DNA of 9,009 nt from Pseudomonadota bacterium (GCA_030271595.1 JARXKO010000050.1:1-9009), one strand, 5' to 3'. Numbered from the stretch's first letter, positions 1 to 5,357 are shown. Notes: generated from the sequence alone by a model not told the origin. Numbers and translations: made by a program.

Positions 1-550
1 TGGCTTCGGCGTCGGATTTGCCGCGCGCGCCATAGCCGCCGAGCGTGTTGACCGCCTGCGGGGTGAGGCCGACATGGCCGATGACCGGGATTCCGCGCTG
101 GGTGAGACACTCGACCGTCGCCGCCATCGCCTCCCCGCCCTCGAGCTTGACCGCCGCGCAGCCGGTTTCCTTCATGATCCGCGCGGCGCTGGCGAAGGCC
201 TGTTCGGGCGACGCTTCATAGCTGCCGAACGGCATGTCGACCGCGACCAGCGAGTGCCAGCTTCCGCGCACCACCGCGGCGCCGTGCGCGCACATCATTT
301 CCATCGTCACCGGAATCGTCGAATTGAGGCCGTAAATCACCTGCCCCAAACTGTCGCCGACCAGCAGCATGTCGCAATGCGGGTCGAGCAATTGCGCCAT
401 GCGCATGGTGTAAGCGGTGAGCATGACGATCGGCTCGGCGGTCGTGCCGCCAACCTTGCGGGCGCGGATCGCCGGCGCGGTCATGCGCTTGCCCGGCACG
501 GGCGACGGGGTGGCGCGGCTGGTATCGGTTTCGAGCGTGATCTTGGACAT
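1..550 (-). CDS. panB: 3-methyl-2-oxobutanoate hydroxymethyltransferase (ketopantoate hydroxymethyltransferase), 3' end outside the window
   Basis: PanB transfers a hydroxymethyl group from methylenetetrahydrofolate to 2-oxoisovalerate, giving ketopantoate, the first committed step of pantothenate and coenzyme A synthesis in the cytoplasm. The first 183 residues are present and the gene runs off the left edge. Family motifs are in order: [13 protein letters not shown] (62-74) with metal-binding Asp66, VDMPFGSY (104-111) with Asp105, AVKLEGG (133-139) with Lys135 and Glu137, and GHVGLTPQ (158-165) with His159. The general-base Glu near residue 200 lies outside. Compared with E. coli PanB there are about 20 extra N-terminal residues rich in Thr, Pro and Lys; this extension is in frame and precedes the conserved MLTAYT segment. 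The ATG at 550-548 is preceded by AGAAGG at 563-558 with 7 nt between. A strong hairpin lies just upstream of that site. Identification is firm; the length of the missing part is not visible. Confidence 0.96.
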   Translation of the reverse strand, partial: MSKITLETDTSRATPSPVPGKRMTAPAIRARKVGGTTAEPIVMLTAYTMRMAQLLDPHCDMLLVGDSLGQVIYGLNSTIPVTMEMMCAHGAAVVRGSWHSLVAVDMPFGSYEASPEQAFASAARIMKETGCAAVKLEGGEAMAATVECLTQRGIPVIGHVGLTPQAVNTLGGYGARGKSDAEA

Positions 551-564
551 GCCGGCGCCTTCTA

Positions 565-592
565 GCGGCTGGCGCGGGAGACAGCCAGCCGC
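565..592 (-). promoter_or_regulatory. perfect 9-bp hairpin in the panB leader, abutting its ribosome binding site
   Basis: Arms GCGGCTGGC (565-573) and GCCAGCCGC (584-592) are exact reverse complements, separated by a 10-nt loop (574-583). Read on the minus strand, the hairpin ends two bases before the panB Shine-Dalgarno AGAAGG (563-558). The loop on that strand contains CTCC, which is Shine-Dalgarno complementary. There is no U-run, so a terminator is unlikely. Its position suggests an effect on panB translation or mRNA stability. That role is inference, and I do not recognise a known riboswitch class. Confidence 0.45.
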
Positions 593-644
593 GGCATTGG
601 GGACTGGGGGTTCATGCAACAATGGTTCGGCATAGGCCCCAAGA

Positions 645-660
645 CGGAACTTTTGTTCCG
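645..660. repeat. inverted repeat CGGAAC-TTTT-GTTCCG, candidate operator
   Basis: The arms CGGAAC (645-650) and GTTCCG (655-660) are perfect reverse complements around TTTT. The site lies midway between the panB start and the start of the small plus-strand ORF, where a divergent control region would be expected. It contains GAAC-N4-GTTC, the layout of Gram-positive LexA boxes. Alphaproteobacterial LexA normally uses GTTC-N7-GTTC direct repeats, so a LexA assignment is not supported by taxonomy. A protein-binding palindrome is the simplest reading. Confidence 0.35.
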
Positions 661-684
661 CCCGATCGTCCAATCATTAAGTGC

Positions 685-708
685 GTGGCGCCCGATCATT
701 GTGGCGCC
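685..708. repeat. direct repeat GTGGCGCC x2, 16-bp period
   Basis: GTGGCGCC occurs at 685-692 and 701-708, with exactly 8 bp between copies. CCCGATC is also repeated at 661-667 and 691-697. The repeats sit 26-73 bp upstream of the small ORF start at 734. They could be tandem sites for an activator or repressor, or remains of a short duplication. No known regulator motif is recognised. Confidence 0.35.
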
Positions 709-733
709 AACGTGATCGTGATTGGAGCTTGAA

Positions 734-922
734 ATGATCGACACCCGGATGTTGCGGGATATTGGCCTCGCCCTCGTATTGGCCATCCCAACCTTGTCAC
801 TCACACGGCCAGTTGCGGCTGAAACCCTGAGCCCGGCCGCGAGCCAATCACCGATCGTGGCCAACGCCGCAATCGCCGAAATGACGATTGACGAGCGCCG
901 TTCGGCGATCCCGACGAACTAG
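734..922 (+). CDS. possible small secreted peptide (62 aa), unknown function
   Basis: No family is recognised. The ATG at 734 has a good ribosome binding site, GGAG at 724-727 with a 6-nt spacer; a TTG at 722 is in frame but has no better signal. The N-terminus looks like a Sec signal peptide. Charged residues (MIDTRMLRD) come first, then a hydrophobic stretch at about residues 8-23 (IGLALVLAIPTLSL), and a likely cleavage near VAA-ET at 29-31. The mature part would be only about 32 residues, mildly acidic to neutral, without cysteines. The stop TAG (920-922) falls 3 nt from the stop of the convergent Rrf2 gene. Support is the ribosome binding site plus the signal-peptide profile. Against it are the short length and lack of any known homologue, so it may be a chance ORF. 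Confidence 0.4.
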   Translation: MIDTRMLRDIGLALVLAIPTLSLTRPVAAETLSPAASQSPIVANAAIAEMTIDERRSAIPTN

Positions 923-925
923 CCT

Positions 926-1366
926 TTATTTTCCTTCGGGGATCAGGCGCTCTTCCCACCCCGCGCCCTGGGCGAGCGAAATCGAATTGAGCACGGTCGT
1001 GCTCTGGTCGCGCAGGATCGTGAAGGCGCGGCGGATGGCGCAAGTCGCCTCATCCTGACAATCCCCGCACGGCGCGTAAAAATTGACGCTGGCGCACGAC
1101 ACCAACGCGATTGGCCCCTCAAGGCTTCGGACCACTTCCCCGAACGAAATTTCTTCCGACGATCGAGCCAGGCGATAGCCGCCCTTGGGGCCGCGCGCGC
1201 TTTTGACTAGGCCGGCCTTTTTGAGGTCGAGCATGATCAGTTCGAGATATTTGGGCGGCACCCGCTGAGTCTCCGCGATCCGCGCCAATTGCACCGGCTG
1301 GCCATCCGACGCTTCAGCCAGGAATAATAAAGAGCGCAGCGCATACCGGGTTTTCTGGGTGATCAT
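926..1366 (-). CDS. Rrf2-family transcriptional regulator with four clustered cysteines
   Basis: A 146-aa Rrf2-family winged-helix regulator, related to IscR, NsrR, RirA and CymR. The N-terminus MITQKTRYALRSLLFLA is the family's helix 1. The DNA-binding part continues through IAETQRVPPKYLELIMLDLKKAGLV (30-54) and the wing GPKGGYRLAR (59-68). A dimerisation helix follows the cysteine region (about 110-135). Cysteines at 91, 100, 103 and 109 lie where IscR, NsrR and RirA hold Fe-S ligands, so an Fe-S or redox-sensing cofactor is plausible. The spacing C-X8-C-X2-C-X5-C differs from IscR's C-X5-C-X5-C. The start ATG (1366-1364) has AGGG about 10 nt upstream. No iron-sulfur or cysteine-synthesis genes are in the window, so its targets are unknown. 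It lies 51 bp downstream of the kinase gene on the same strand and could be read from that transcript or from its own promoter. Confidence 0.92.
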   Translation of the reverse strand: MITQKTRYALRSLLFLAEASDGQPVQLARIAETQRVPPKYLELIMLDLKKAGLVKSARGPKGGYRLARSSEEISFGEVVRSLEGPIALVSCASVNFYAPCGDCQDEATCAIRRAFTILRDQSTTVLNSISLAQGAGWEERLIPEGK

Positions 1367-1405
1367 GAGCAGCGTACCCTAGCGCGCGACAAGCCTTTAG
1401 CAAAG

Positions 1406-1415
1406 ACCGATCGGT
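1406..1415. promoter_or_regulatory. 10-bp palindrome ACCGATCGGT upstream of the Rrf2 gene
   Basis: ACCGATCGGT is a perfect palindrome located 40-50 bp upstream of the Rrf2 start codon and two bases past the kinase stop. A second small dyad, CTTT-AGC-AAAG, lies at 1395-1405. Rrf2 proteins often repress their own genes through dyads, so an autoregulatory operator is possible. It is not a match to the IscR type 1 or type 2 motifs that I can see. Confidence 0.3.
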
Positions 1416-1417
1416 GT

Positions 1418-2770
1418 TCAGCCGAGCGGCTGCCGCGGAATCACGACTTCGGCGACCAGTCCGGGGCCATTGTCGCCAAGAACCAGCTTGCCGCCGTGGG
1501 CGTGGGCGATTGCTTCAACCAGCGTCAGGCCAAGCCCCGCCCCATGGACTGAGCGACTTGGGTCGAGGCGCCCGAAACGCGCCCGCGCGGTCGCCTGCTG
1601 GTCGCGGGCGATGCCCGGTCCGCGATCCGCCACACCGATGCTTACGGAATCCGGGCGATCGTCGAGAGTCAGTGTGATTTCACCGCCGGCCGCGCCGTAG
1701 GTAAGGGCGTTCTCGATCAAATTGCTAAGCGCCTGGGCGATCAGCTGGCGGTGTCCGAAAAGGGGTTGCACGGACGTCGGCGCACGGAGTGCGAAGCGCA
1801 AGCCGCGGTCCTCGGTCAGCGGCTCGTACATCTCCGCCACCTCGGCCACCAATGCGCACGGATCGAACAACTCGAATTGGTTGCGCGCGATGAGCGACTC
1901 CGACTTTCCGATCTCGAGCACGGTGGTCAATATTCGCATCAGGGCATCGGACTGGCGCAATATGCTGCCGAGCAGTTGCTGGCGCTCGGCCGGGTCGTTT
2001 GTCTGGAGCGCTGCGTCCGCCGCCACGCGCAAGCGTCCAACGGGCGAGCGCAGATCATGGGCGAGGCTGTCGGACAGGGCCTTGAGCTCGTCCATCAATG
2101 TCGCAATCCGGTCGAGCATCCGGTTTATCTGGCCGGCCAGCGCCGCGAACGCATCGCCTCCGCGTCCGACGGCTGCCCGGCGCGAAAAATCGCCTCTTGA
2201 AAACCCTTCCGTCACATCGGCGATGTCGCGGATCCGGCGAACGACGAAGCGGGCGGTCAAGCCGGCGGAAAAAGCACCGAGCACAAGCGCCAGGGCGGAA
2301 CCGATCAGCAGCGACCGTTCGAGCAGTTCGCGCAAGGCCAGTCCGCCTTCGGACTGGCGCCCGCTGATCAGCCACAGGCCGCCCAGCGACCGCACCTGGA
2401 TTACCGCATCATGGCTCCGCCGGTCGCCGGTTCGCGCAAGCGCCAGGATTTGGGTTCCGGGACGGAATGCGACCTTCGCCAATGACCCCGGGTCGATATT
2501 CCCGGCGATCGGCTGGTGACGCGCATTGGCCAATGCGATCAGCTCATCGGGTTTGCCGGCCGCCGCGGTGGCGGCGACTTCCGAGCGCACCGCCTCGTCG
2601 CCGCCGAACTGATATATCTCGGTCAGAGCCCGCGTTTCATCAACGGTCTCCCGCTTGAGATCGTCGATCGTCGTGTCGTGGGTGTGCCAGTAGATGAAGC
2701 CGATCACGGCCAAGTTCGAAGCGAGCGCGAGCAACCCGGTAAGCAGCGCAATGCGCAAAGTCGTGGGCAT
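1418..2770 (-). CDS. sensor histidine kinase, HAMP type, partner of the adjacent response regulator
   Basis: A 450-aa membrane histidine kinase that should autophosphorylate and pass phosphate to the regulator encoded just upstream. The first transmembrane segment is at about residues 5-28 and a periplasmic sensor region at about 29-152. The second transmembrane segment is about 153-175 and HAMP about 176-228. The H-box ALSDSLAHDLRSP has phospho-acceptor His238. The N-box is LSNLIENALTYG (348-359) with Asn350 and Asn354. The G1 box is DRGPGI (382-387), the F-box region ARFGRLD (397-403), and the G2 box GAGLGLTLVEA (410-420). The chosen ATG (2770-2768) lies 8 nt after the regulator stop. A GTG four codons earlier (2782-2780) overlaps that stop as GTGA and is equally plausible, since neither has a clear ribosome binding site. 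Longer upstream extensions would overlap the regulator and read as Arg-rich shadow sequence. The periplasmic domain gives no recognisable ligand signature. Confidence 0.94.
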   Translation of the reverse strand: MPTTLRIALLTGLLALASNLAVIGFIYWHTHDTTIDDLKRETVDETRALTEIYQFGGDEAVRSEVAATAAAGKPDELIALANARHQPIAGNIDPGSLAKVAFRPGTQILALARTGDRRSHDAVIQVRSLGGLWLISGRQSEGGLALRELLERSLLIGSALALVLGAFSAGLTARFVVRRIRDIADVTEGFSRGDFSRRAAVGRGGDAFAALAGQINRMLDRIATLMDELKALSDSLAHDLRSPVGRLRVAADAALQTNDPAERQQLLGSILRQSDALMRILTTVLEIGKSESLIARNQFELFDPCALVAEVAEMYEPLTEDRGLRFALRAPTSVQPLFGHRQLIAQALSNLIENALTYGAAGGEITLTLDDRPDSVSIGVADRGPGIARDQQATARARFGRLDPSRSVHGAGLGLTLVEAIAHAHGGKLVLGDNGPGLVAEVVIPRQPLG

Positions 2771-2778
2771 TGCGGGGA

Positions 2779-3459
2779 TCACGCAGCGAGCATGTAGCCC
2801 GCCCCGCGTATCGTCTGGATCATCGCCACCTCGAAGCCGGCGTCGAGCTTGCGGCGCAGGCGGCTGACATGCACGTCGATGACGTTGGTTCCAGGGTCGA
2901 AATGGTAATTCCACACCTGCTCGAGCAACATCGTTCGAGTGACGACCCGACCATGGTTTCGAGCAAAATATTCGAGCAGGACATATTCGCGTGGCTTGAG
3001 ATCGATCTTGCGTCCGCCGCGGAACACCTGCCGCGCCAGGAGATCGATCTCCAGATCGCCGACGACGATTTTGGGGTCGGCGCCGACCCGGGCTTCAGCG
3101 CGGCGAAGCAGCGCATTGGCGCGCGCCAGCAACTCGGCGAAGGAAAAGGGTTTGACCAGATAATCGTCGGATCCGCTGTCGAGCCCTTCGATGCGGTCGC
3201 TGACGGAGGCCAAAGCGGAGAGCACCAGGACCGGGGTGGTGATGCCCGCAGCGCGCAGCGCGCGCAGGACCGACAGTCCGTCCAGGGTCGGCAACATCCG
3301 GTCGAGGATGATAAGGTCGAAGGTCTCGCCGGTGGCGCGGAACAGGCCGTTCTGGCCGGTCGCGGAATGCTCAACCAGGTGGCCGTCCTCCGCCAGCCCG
3401 CGGGCCAGGTAGCCGGCGGTTTCTTGATCATCCTCGACGATCAATATTTTGCGGCCCAT
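2779..3459 (-). CDS. OmpR/PhoB-family two-component response regulator
   Basis: A 226-aa DNA-binding response regulator. The receiver domain spans about 1-118 with the acidic pocket Glu9, Asp10 and Asp11, phospho-acceptor Asp53 in LIILDRMLP, Ser81 at the Thr/Ser switch, and Lys103 in LVKPFSFAE. The winged-helix effector domain spans about 125-226, with LKPREYVLLEYFARNHGRVV and the recognition-helix segment NVIDVHVSRLRRKLD, ending in the wing TIRGAGYMLAA. The effector sequence resembles the CusR/CopR/QseB type of OmpR regulators, but that does not fix the stimulus. The ATG at 3459-3457 is chosen because GGAG (3468-3465) precedes it by 6 nt; an in-frame TTG at 3471 would bury that site. It is the first gene of a regulator-kinase pair and has a candidate promoter immediately upstream. 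Confidence 0.96.
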   Translation of the reverse strand: MGRKILIVEDDQETAGYLARGLAEDGHLVEHSATGQNGLFRATGETFDLIILDRMLPTLDGLSVLRALRAAGITTPVLVLSALASVSDRIEGLDSGSDDYLVKPFSFAELLARANALLRRAEARVGADPKIVVGDLEIDLLARQVFRGGRKIDLKPREYVLLEYFARNHGRVVTRTMLLEQVWNYHFDPGTNVIDVHVSRLRRKLDAGFEVAMIQTIRGAGYMLAA

Positions 3460-3479
3460 GGAACACTCCAACCAGCGGT

Positions 3480-3508
3480 TACATAAGCGGAATGGTCCGC
3501 CCCTTCAA
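3480..3508 (-). promoter_or_regulatory. candidate sigma-70 promoter for the response regulator/kinase operon
   Basis: On the minus strand TTGAAG (3508-3503) and TATGTA (3485-3480) are separated by exactly 17 bp, matching -35 and -10 spacing. Transcription would start near 3473, giving a leader of about 14 nt that still includes the ribosome binding site at 3468-3465. The -10 matches only its TAT core, so the call rests mainly on spacing and position. Confidence 0.4.
3487..3500. promoter_or_regulatory. inverted repeat GCGGA-ATGG-TCCGC within the promoter spacer
   Basis: GCGGA (3487-3491) and TCCGC (3496-3500) are perfect reverse complements with a 4-bp centre. They fall between the proposed -10 and -35 of the regulator/kinase operon. 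A protein bound here would block RNA polymerase, so an operator is possible. OmpR-type regulators usually bind direct repeats, so this may be a different factor or a chance dyad. Confidence 0.3.
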
Positions 3509-3570
3509 CGGCGTCCCGCGCCCGCCCGCCCAGGGGGCTTCATTGTAGCGAGCGGGCACGGGACGTTCAG

Positions 3571-3589
3571 GGAGCGCGACTTGCGCTCC
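3571..3589 (-). terminator. 7-bp hairpin downstream of the small cationic protein gene
   Basis: GGAGCGC (3571-3577) and GCGCTCC (3583-3589) are perfect complements around GACTT. The hairpin begins 9 nt after the stop codon of the minus-strand gene ending at 3599. No T-run follows on the minus strand, so it is a weak intrinsic terminator or a 3'-end stabiliser rather than a textbook terminator. It would help insulate the response regulator gene. Confidence 0.4.
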
Positions 3590-3598
3590 ACTGGACGC

Positions 3599-3868
3599 TT
3601 ACATCTTGGTCGCGGGCTTGGCCGACTTCGCTGCGACCTTGGCCTGCTTCACCGACGCCTTGGCGTTCTGCTTAGCCGTCTTGCAATTCTGGTTGGCAAG
3701 CTTCCAGCTTTCCTTCTTCGCCTTGGCCAACTGCTTTTCAGCCTGGCAGACCTGGGCAACGGTGCGATGGGCGACGGCCTGCTGAGCCTTTACCGCTGCA
3801 GTGCTTGCAAGCGCGGGCGTGGCAACGATGCCGATCGCAGCGAGAGTCGAAATGATCAGGGCTTTCAT
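3599..3868 (-). CDS. small secreted Lys/Ala-rich cationic protein, unknown function
   Basis: An 89-aa protein of unrecognised family. The N-terminus is a clear Sec signal peptide: MK, hydrophobic ALIISTLAAIGIVA, and a cleavage site after PALA (18-21). The predicted mature part of 68 residues has 14 Lys against 2 Glu and no Asp, so it is strongly basic. It is dominated by Ala, Lys and Gln in a pattern expected to form one long helix (about 43-83). It has two cysteines, Cys41 and Cys62, that could form a disulfide in the periplasm. The C-terminus is a run of AK-type repeats reminiscent of histone-H1-like tails, but the signal peptide argues against a DNA role. ATG at 3868 is chosen, with AAGGA at 3882-3878; a GTG one codon earlier is also possible. 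It lies between the L,D-transpeptidase and the two-component genes, all on one strand, which suggests an envelope role by context only. Confidence 0.78.
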   Translation of the reverse strand: MKALIISTLAAIGIVATPALASTAAVKAQQAVAHRTVAQVCQAEKQLAKAKKESWKLANQNCKTAKQNAKASVKQAKVAAKSAKPATKM

Positions 3869-4004
3869 CACATGGGATCCTTTTTCCGGCAAAATCGCCG
3901 ACAGCAGACGGCCCTAACGGAGCGGCCCTTGCCTAGGCGTGGACCGGCCATGACAAAGAGTTCATTTTGGAATTGGCGCGGGAATGGATTGTCGTCGGCC
4001 GGCC

Positions 4005-4586
4005 TCAGCCTTCGATGACAACTTTCGATCCGACCCTGGTCAGGCCGAAAAGTTTCTCCGCGAATTTCATCGGCAGGCGCACGCAGCCATGGCTCGCCGG
4101 ATAGCCGGGATTGGCGCCGCCGTGAAAGGCAATTCCATAGCCGTCGATGCGCTGCATGAAGGGCATTGGCGCATTGTCGTATTTTTTCGAGCGGTAGAAG
4201 CGGTGTTTCTCGAGGACCGTCCAATTGCCCAGCGGCGTGACCATGCCGCGCCTGGCGCTGGAGATGGTCGATGCGCCGACCAGCGTGTCGCCGCGATAGG
4301 CGTAGGCCATCTGGGTCAGCAGATCGACCACCACCAGGCTATCGCCACCCGGCGGCACGGTCGTCGCCCACAGGAAATCGCCAGGCCTCAAGCCAACCTT
4401 GCCGAATGCGGCGATCATGTCCTTGTGCGCTCGCGGGGCGACACCGGTCGTCCAGCGGTAGGGCAGATCGCGCACGGCCGGCGGCGCAGCGGCTTCAACC
4501 GCCACCGGCCGGTTCCCGGTCGCCGTCGAACAGCCCGTCAATGCTCCAAGCAGGAGCGCCGCCGCCGCCAATCTGTCACTGTTCAT
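4005..4586 (-). CDS. L,D-transpeptidase (YkuD domain), predicted lipoprotein
   Basis: A 193-aa periplasmic enzyme of the YkuD (ErfK/YbiS/YcfS/YnhG) family, which forms 3-3 cross-links in peptidoglycan or attaches proteins to it. The N-terminal hydrophobic stretch ends in the lipobox LTGC with Cys19, so the protein is probably lipid-anchored. A Pro/Ala-rich linker covers about 25-40. The catalytic domain (about 83-192) carries the hallmark HGG (155-157) and SHGCVR (165-170) with nucleophile Cys168, supporting His166 and Arg170. The VTPLGNWTV segment (116-124) is also typical. The start ATG (4586-4584) has GGAG about 9 nt upstream. It is the most upstream gene of the minus-strand series and is divergent from the CMD/patatin/dehydrogenase operon. 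It could be either a cross-linking or a protein-attaching type; sequence alone does not decide. Confidence 0.93.
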   Translation of the reverse strand: MNSDRLAAAALLLGALTGCSTATGNRPVAVEAAAPPAVRDLPYRWTTGVAPRAHKDMIAAFGKVGLRPGDFLWATTVPPGGDSLVVVDLLTQMAYAYRGDTLVGASTISSARRGMVTPLGNWTVLEKHRFYRSKKYDNAPMPFMQRIDGYGIAFHGGANPGYPASHGCVRLPMKFAEKLFGLTRVGSKVVIEG

Positions 4587-4790
4587 CGGCCGATGCTCCG
4601 CTTCGCCGCTCCGTCACAACTGCTCAGCGCACGCGGCGCAAACCGTCAATATCGTGGTAAACGGGAAGTTACCGGTTAACCTCGTCCGGCCCCTGTTCAT
4701 CCACACATGTAAAATTGTTCATGAGCGGACACATTGCCGCGCAGGCAGGTTTATGGTGCGCTGCAACAGGATTTCCCGAGGGAGAATGAC
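4587..4790. promoter_or_regulatory. divergent control region between L,D-transpeptidase and CMD-fold operon, with a palindrome cluster
   Basis: This 204-bp region must hold promoters for both directions. At 4656-4681 there is a cluster of related dyads: GGTAA (4656-4660) and TTACC (4669-4673) as inverted arms, the palindrome ACCGGT (4671-4676), and the palindrome GGTTAACC (4674-4681). GTTCAT is repeated at 4695-4700 and 4717-4722, followed by a possible TATNNT-type -10 (TATGGT, 4752-4757) on the plus strand without a good -35. The TTAA-containing dyads superficially resemble CtrA half-sites but lack TTAA-N7-TTAA. No ORF is supported here. Confidence 0.3.
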
Positions 4791-5357
4791 ATGCGCCTGC
4801 CGTTAATCTCGCCCAAGGACCTGACGCCCGAGCAAAAGTCGCTGTACGACAACATGCGCAAGGGCATTCATTCGAACTTCAACGCGTTCAAGGTCGAGCG
4901 GGAGGACGGCGCCCTGATGGGACCGTGGAACCCGTGGCTCCACGAGCCTGGCATCGGCAAGGCGATCTGGGACCTGACGCTGGCGATGACCGCCAATGCC
5001 ACTTTGCCCGACAATGTCCGGCAGGTCGCGATCCTGGTCGTCGGCGCGCGCTTCGACGCAGCCTATGAAATTTACGCGCACATCGCGGTCGCCGAGCGCG
5101 AAGGAATGGCGGACGAGCGCCTGGCTACACTGGTCGCGGATTTGAAACCGGTCGATCTTGCGCCCGACGAAAGTGCCGCCTTCGATATTTCCTATGCGCT
5201 GGTGCGCGGCGGAGTGCTGCCCGAACCGCTGTACCGCCTCGGAGTCAGCACCTTCGGCCAGAAGGGAATGAACGAGCTCATCTTCCTGGTTGGGCTGTAC
5301 AGCCTGGTTTCGACCACGCTCAACGGCTTCAACGTGCCGGTCCCGGAGCGTGAATAA
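4791..5357 (+). CDS. carboxymuconolactone decarboxylase (AhpD-like) fold protein lacking cysteines
   Basis: A 188-aa cytoplasmic protein of the CMD/AhpD superfamily. The recognisable core is DNVRQVAILVVGARFDAAYE followed by IYAH (residues 74-97), matching the family's helix with the E-X3-H pair (Glu93, His97). The peroxidase-type members carry a CxxC in this helix. Here the positions are IY and the whole protein contains no cysteine, so AhpD-like disulfide reductase chemistry can be excluded. A decarboxylase, hydrolase-like or non-enzymatic role remains open. ATG 4791 is chosen because GGAG (4781-4784) is 6 nt upstream; the in-frame extension to 4734 has no such signal. Its 3' end overlaps the patatin gene by 8 nt, so it is the first gene of a three-gene operon with a lipase-like hydrolase and 3-hydroxybutyrate dehydrogenase. 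A role in the same carbon-use pathway is inferred from this linkage. Confidence 0.9.
   Translation: MRLPLISPKDLTPEQKSLYDNMRKGIHSNFNAFKVEREDGALMGPWNPWLHEPGIGKAIWDLTLAMTANATLPDNVRQVAILVVGARFDAAYEIYAHIAVAEREGMADERLATLVADLKPVDLAPDESAAFDISYALVRGGVLPEPLYRLGVSTFGQKGMNELIFLVGLYSLVSTTLNGFNVPVPERE

Noticed and set aside
74..565. 163-aa plus-strand frame opposite panB
   Set aside because: His/Arg-rich antisense shadow of PanB, whose conserved motifs are on the minus strand.
565..592. Intrinsic terminator
   Set aside because: No T-run on either strand and it sits directly before the panB ribosome binding site, so a leader element fits better.
645..660. SOS (LexA) box
   Set aside because: The spacing fits Gram-positive LexA, not the alphaproteobacterial motif, and neither neighbour is a DNA-repair gene.
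562..864. 100-aa minus-strand frame between panB and the Rrf2 gene
   Set aside because: No signal peptide or family motif, and it spans the proposed panB leader and repeat region. The plus-strand small ORF has better start signals.
1722..2519. 265-aa plus-strand frame opposite the histidine kinase
   Set aside because: Ser/Arg-rich antisense shadow; the kinase has all expected boxes in the minus frame.
2770..3486. 238-aa plus-strand frame opposite the response regulator
   Set aside because: Antisense shadow of a complete receiver plus winged-helix protein; no motif of its own.
4671..4681. Possible CtrA binding site around GGTTAACC
   Set aside because: The TTAA-N7-TTAA spacing is absent; only a half-site resemblance.
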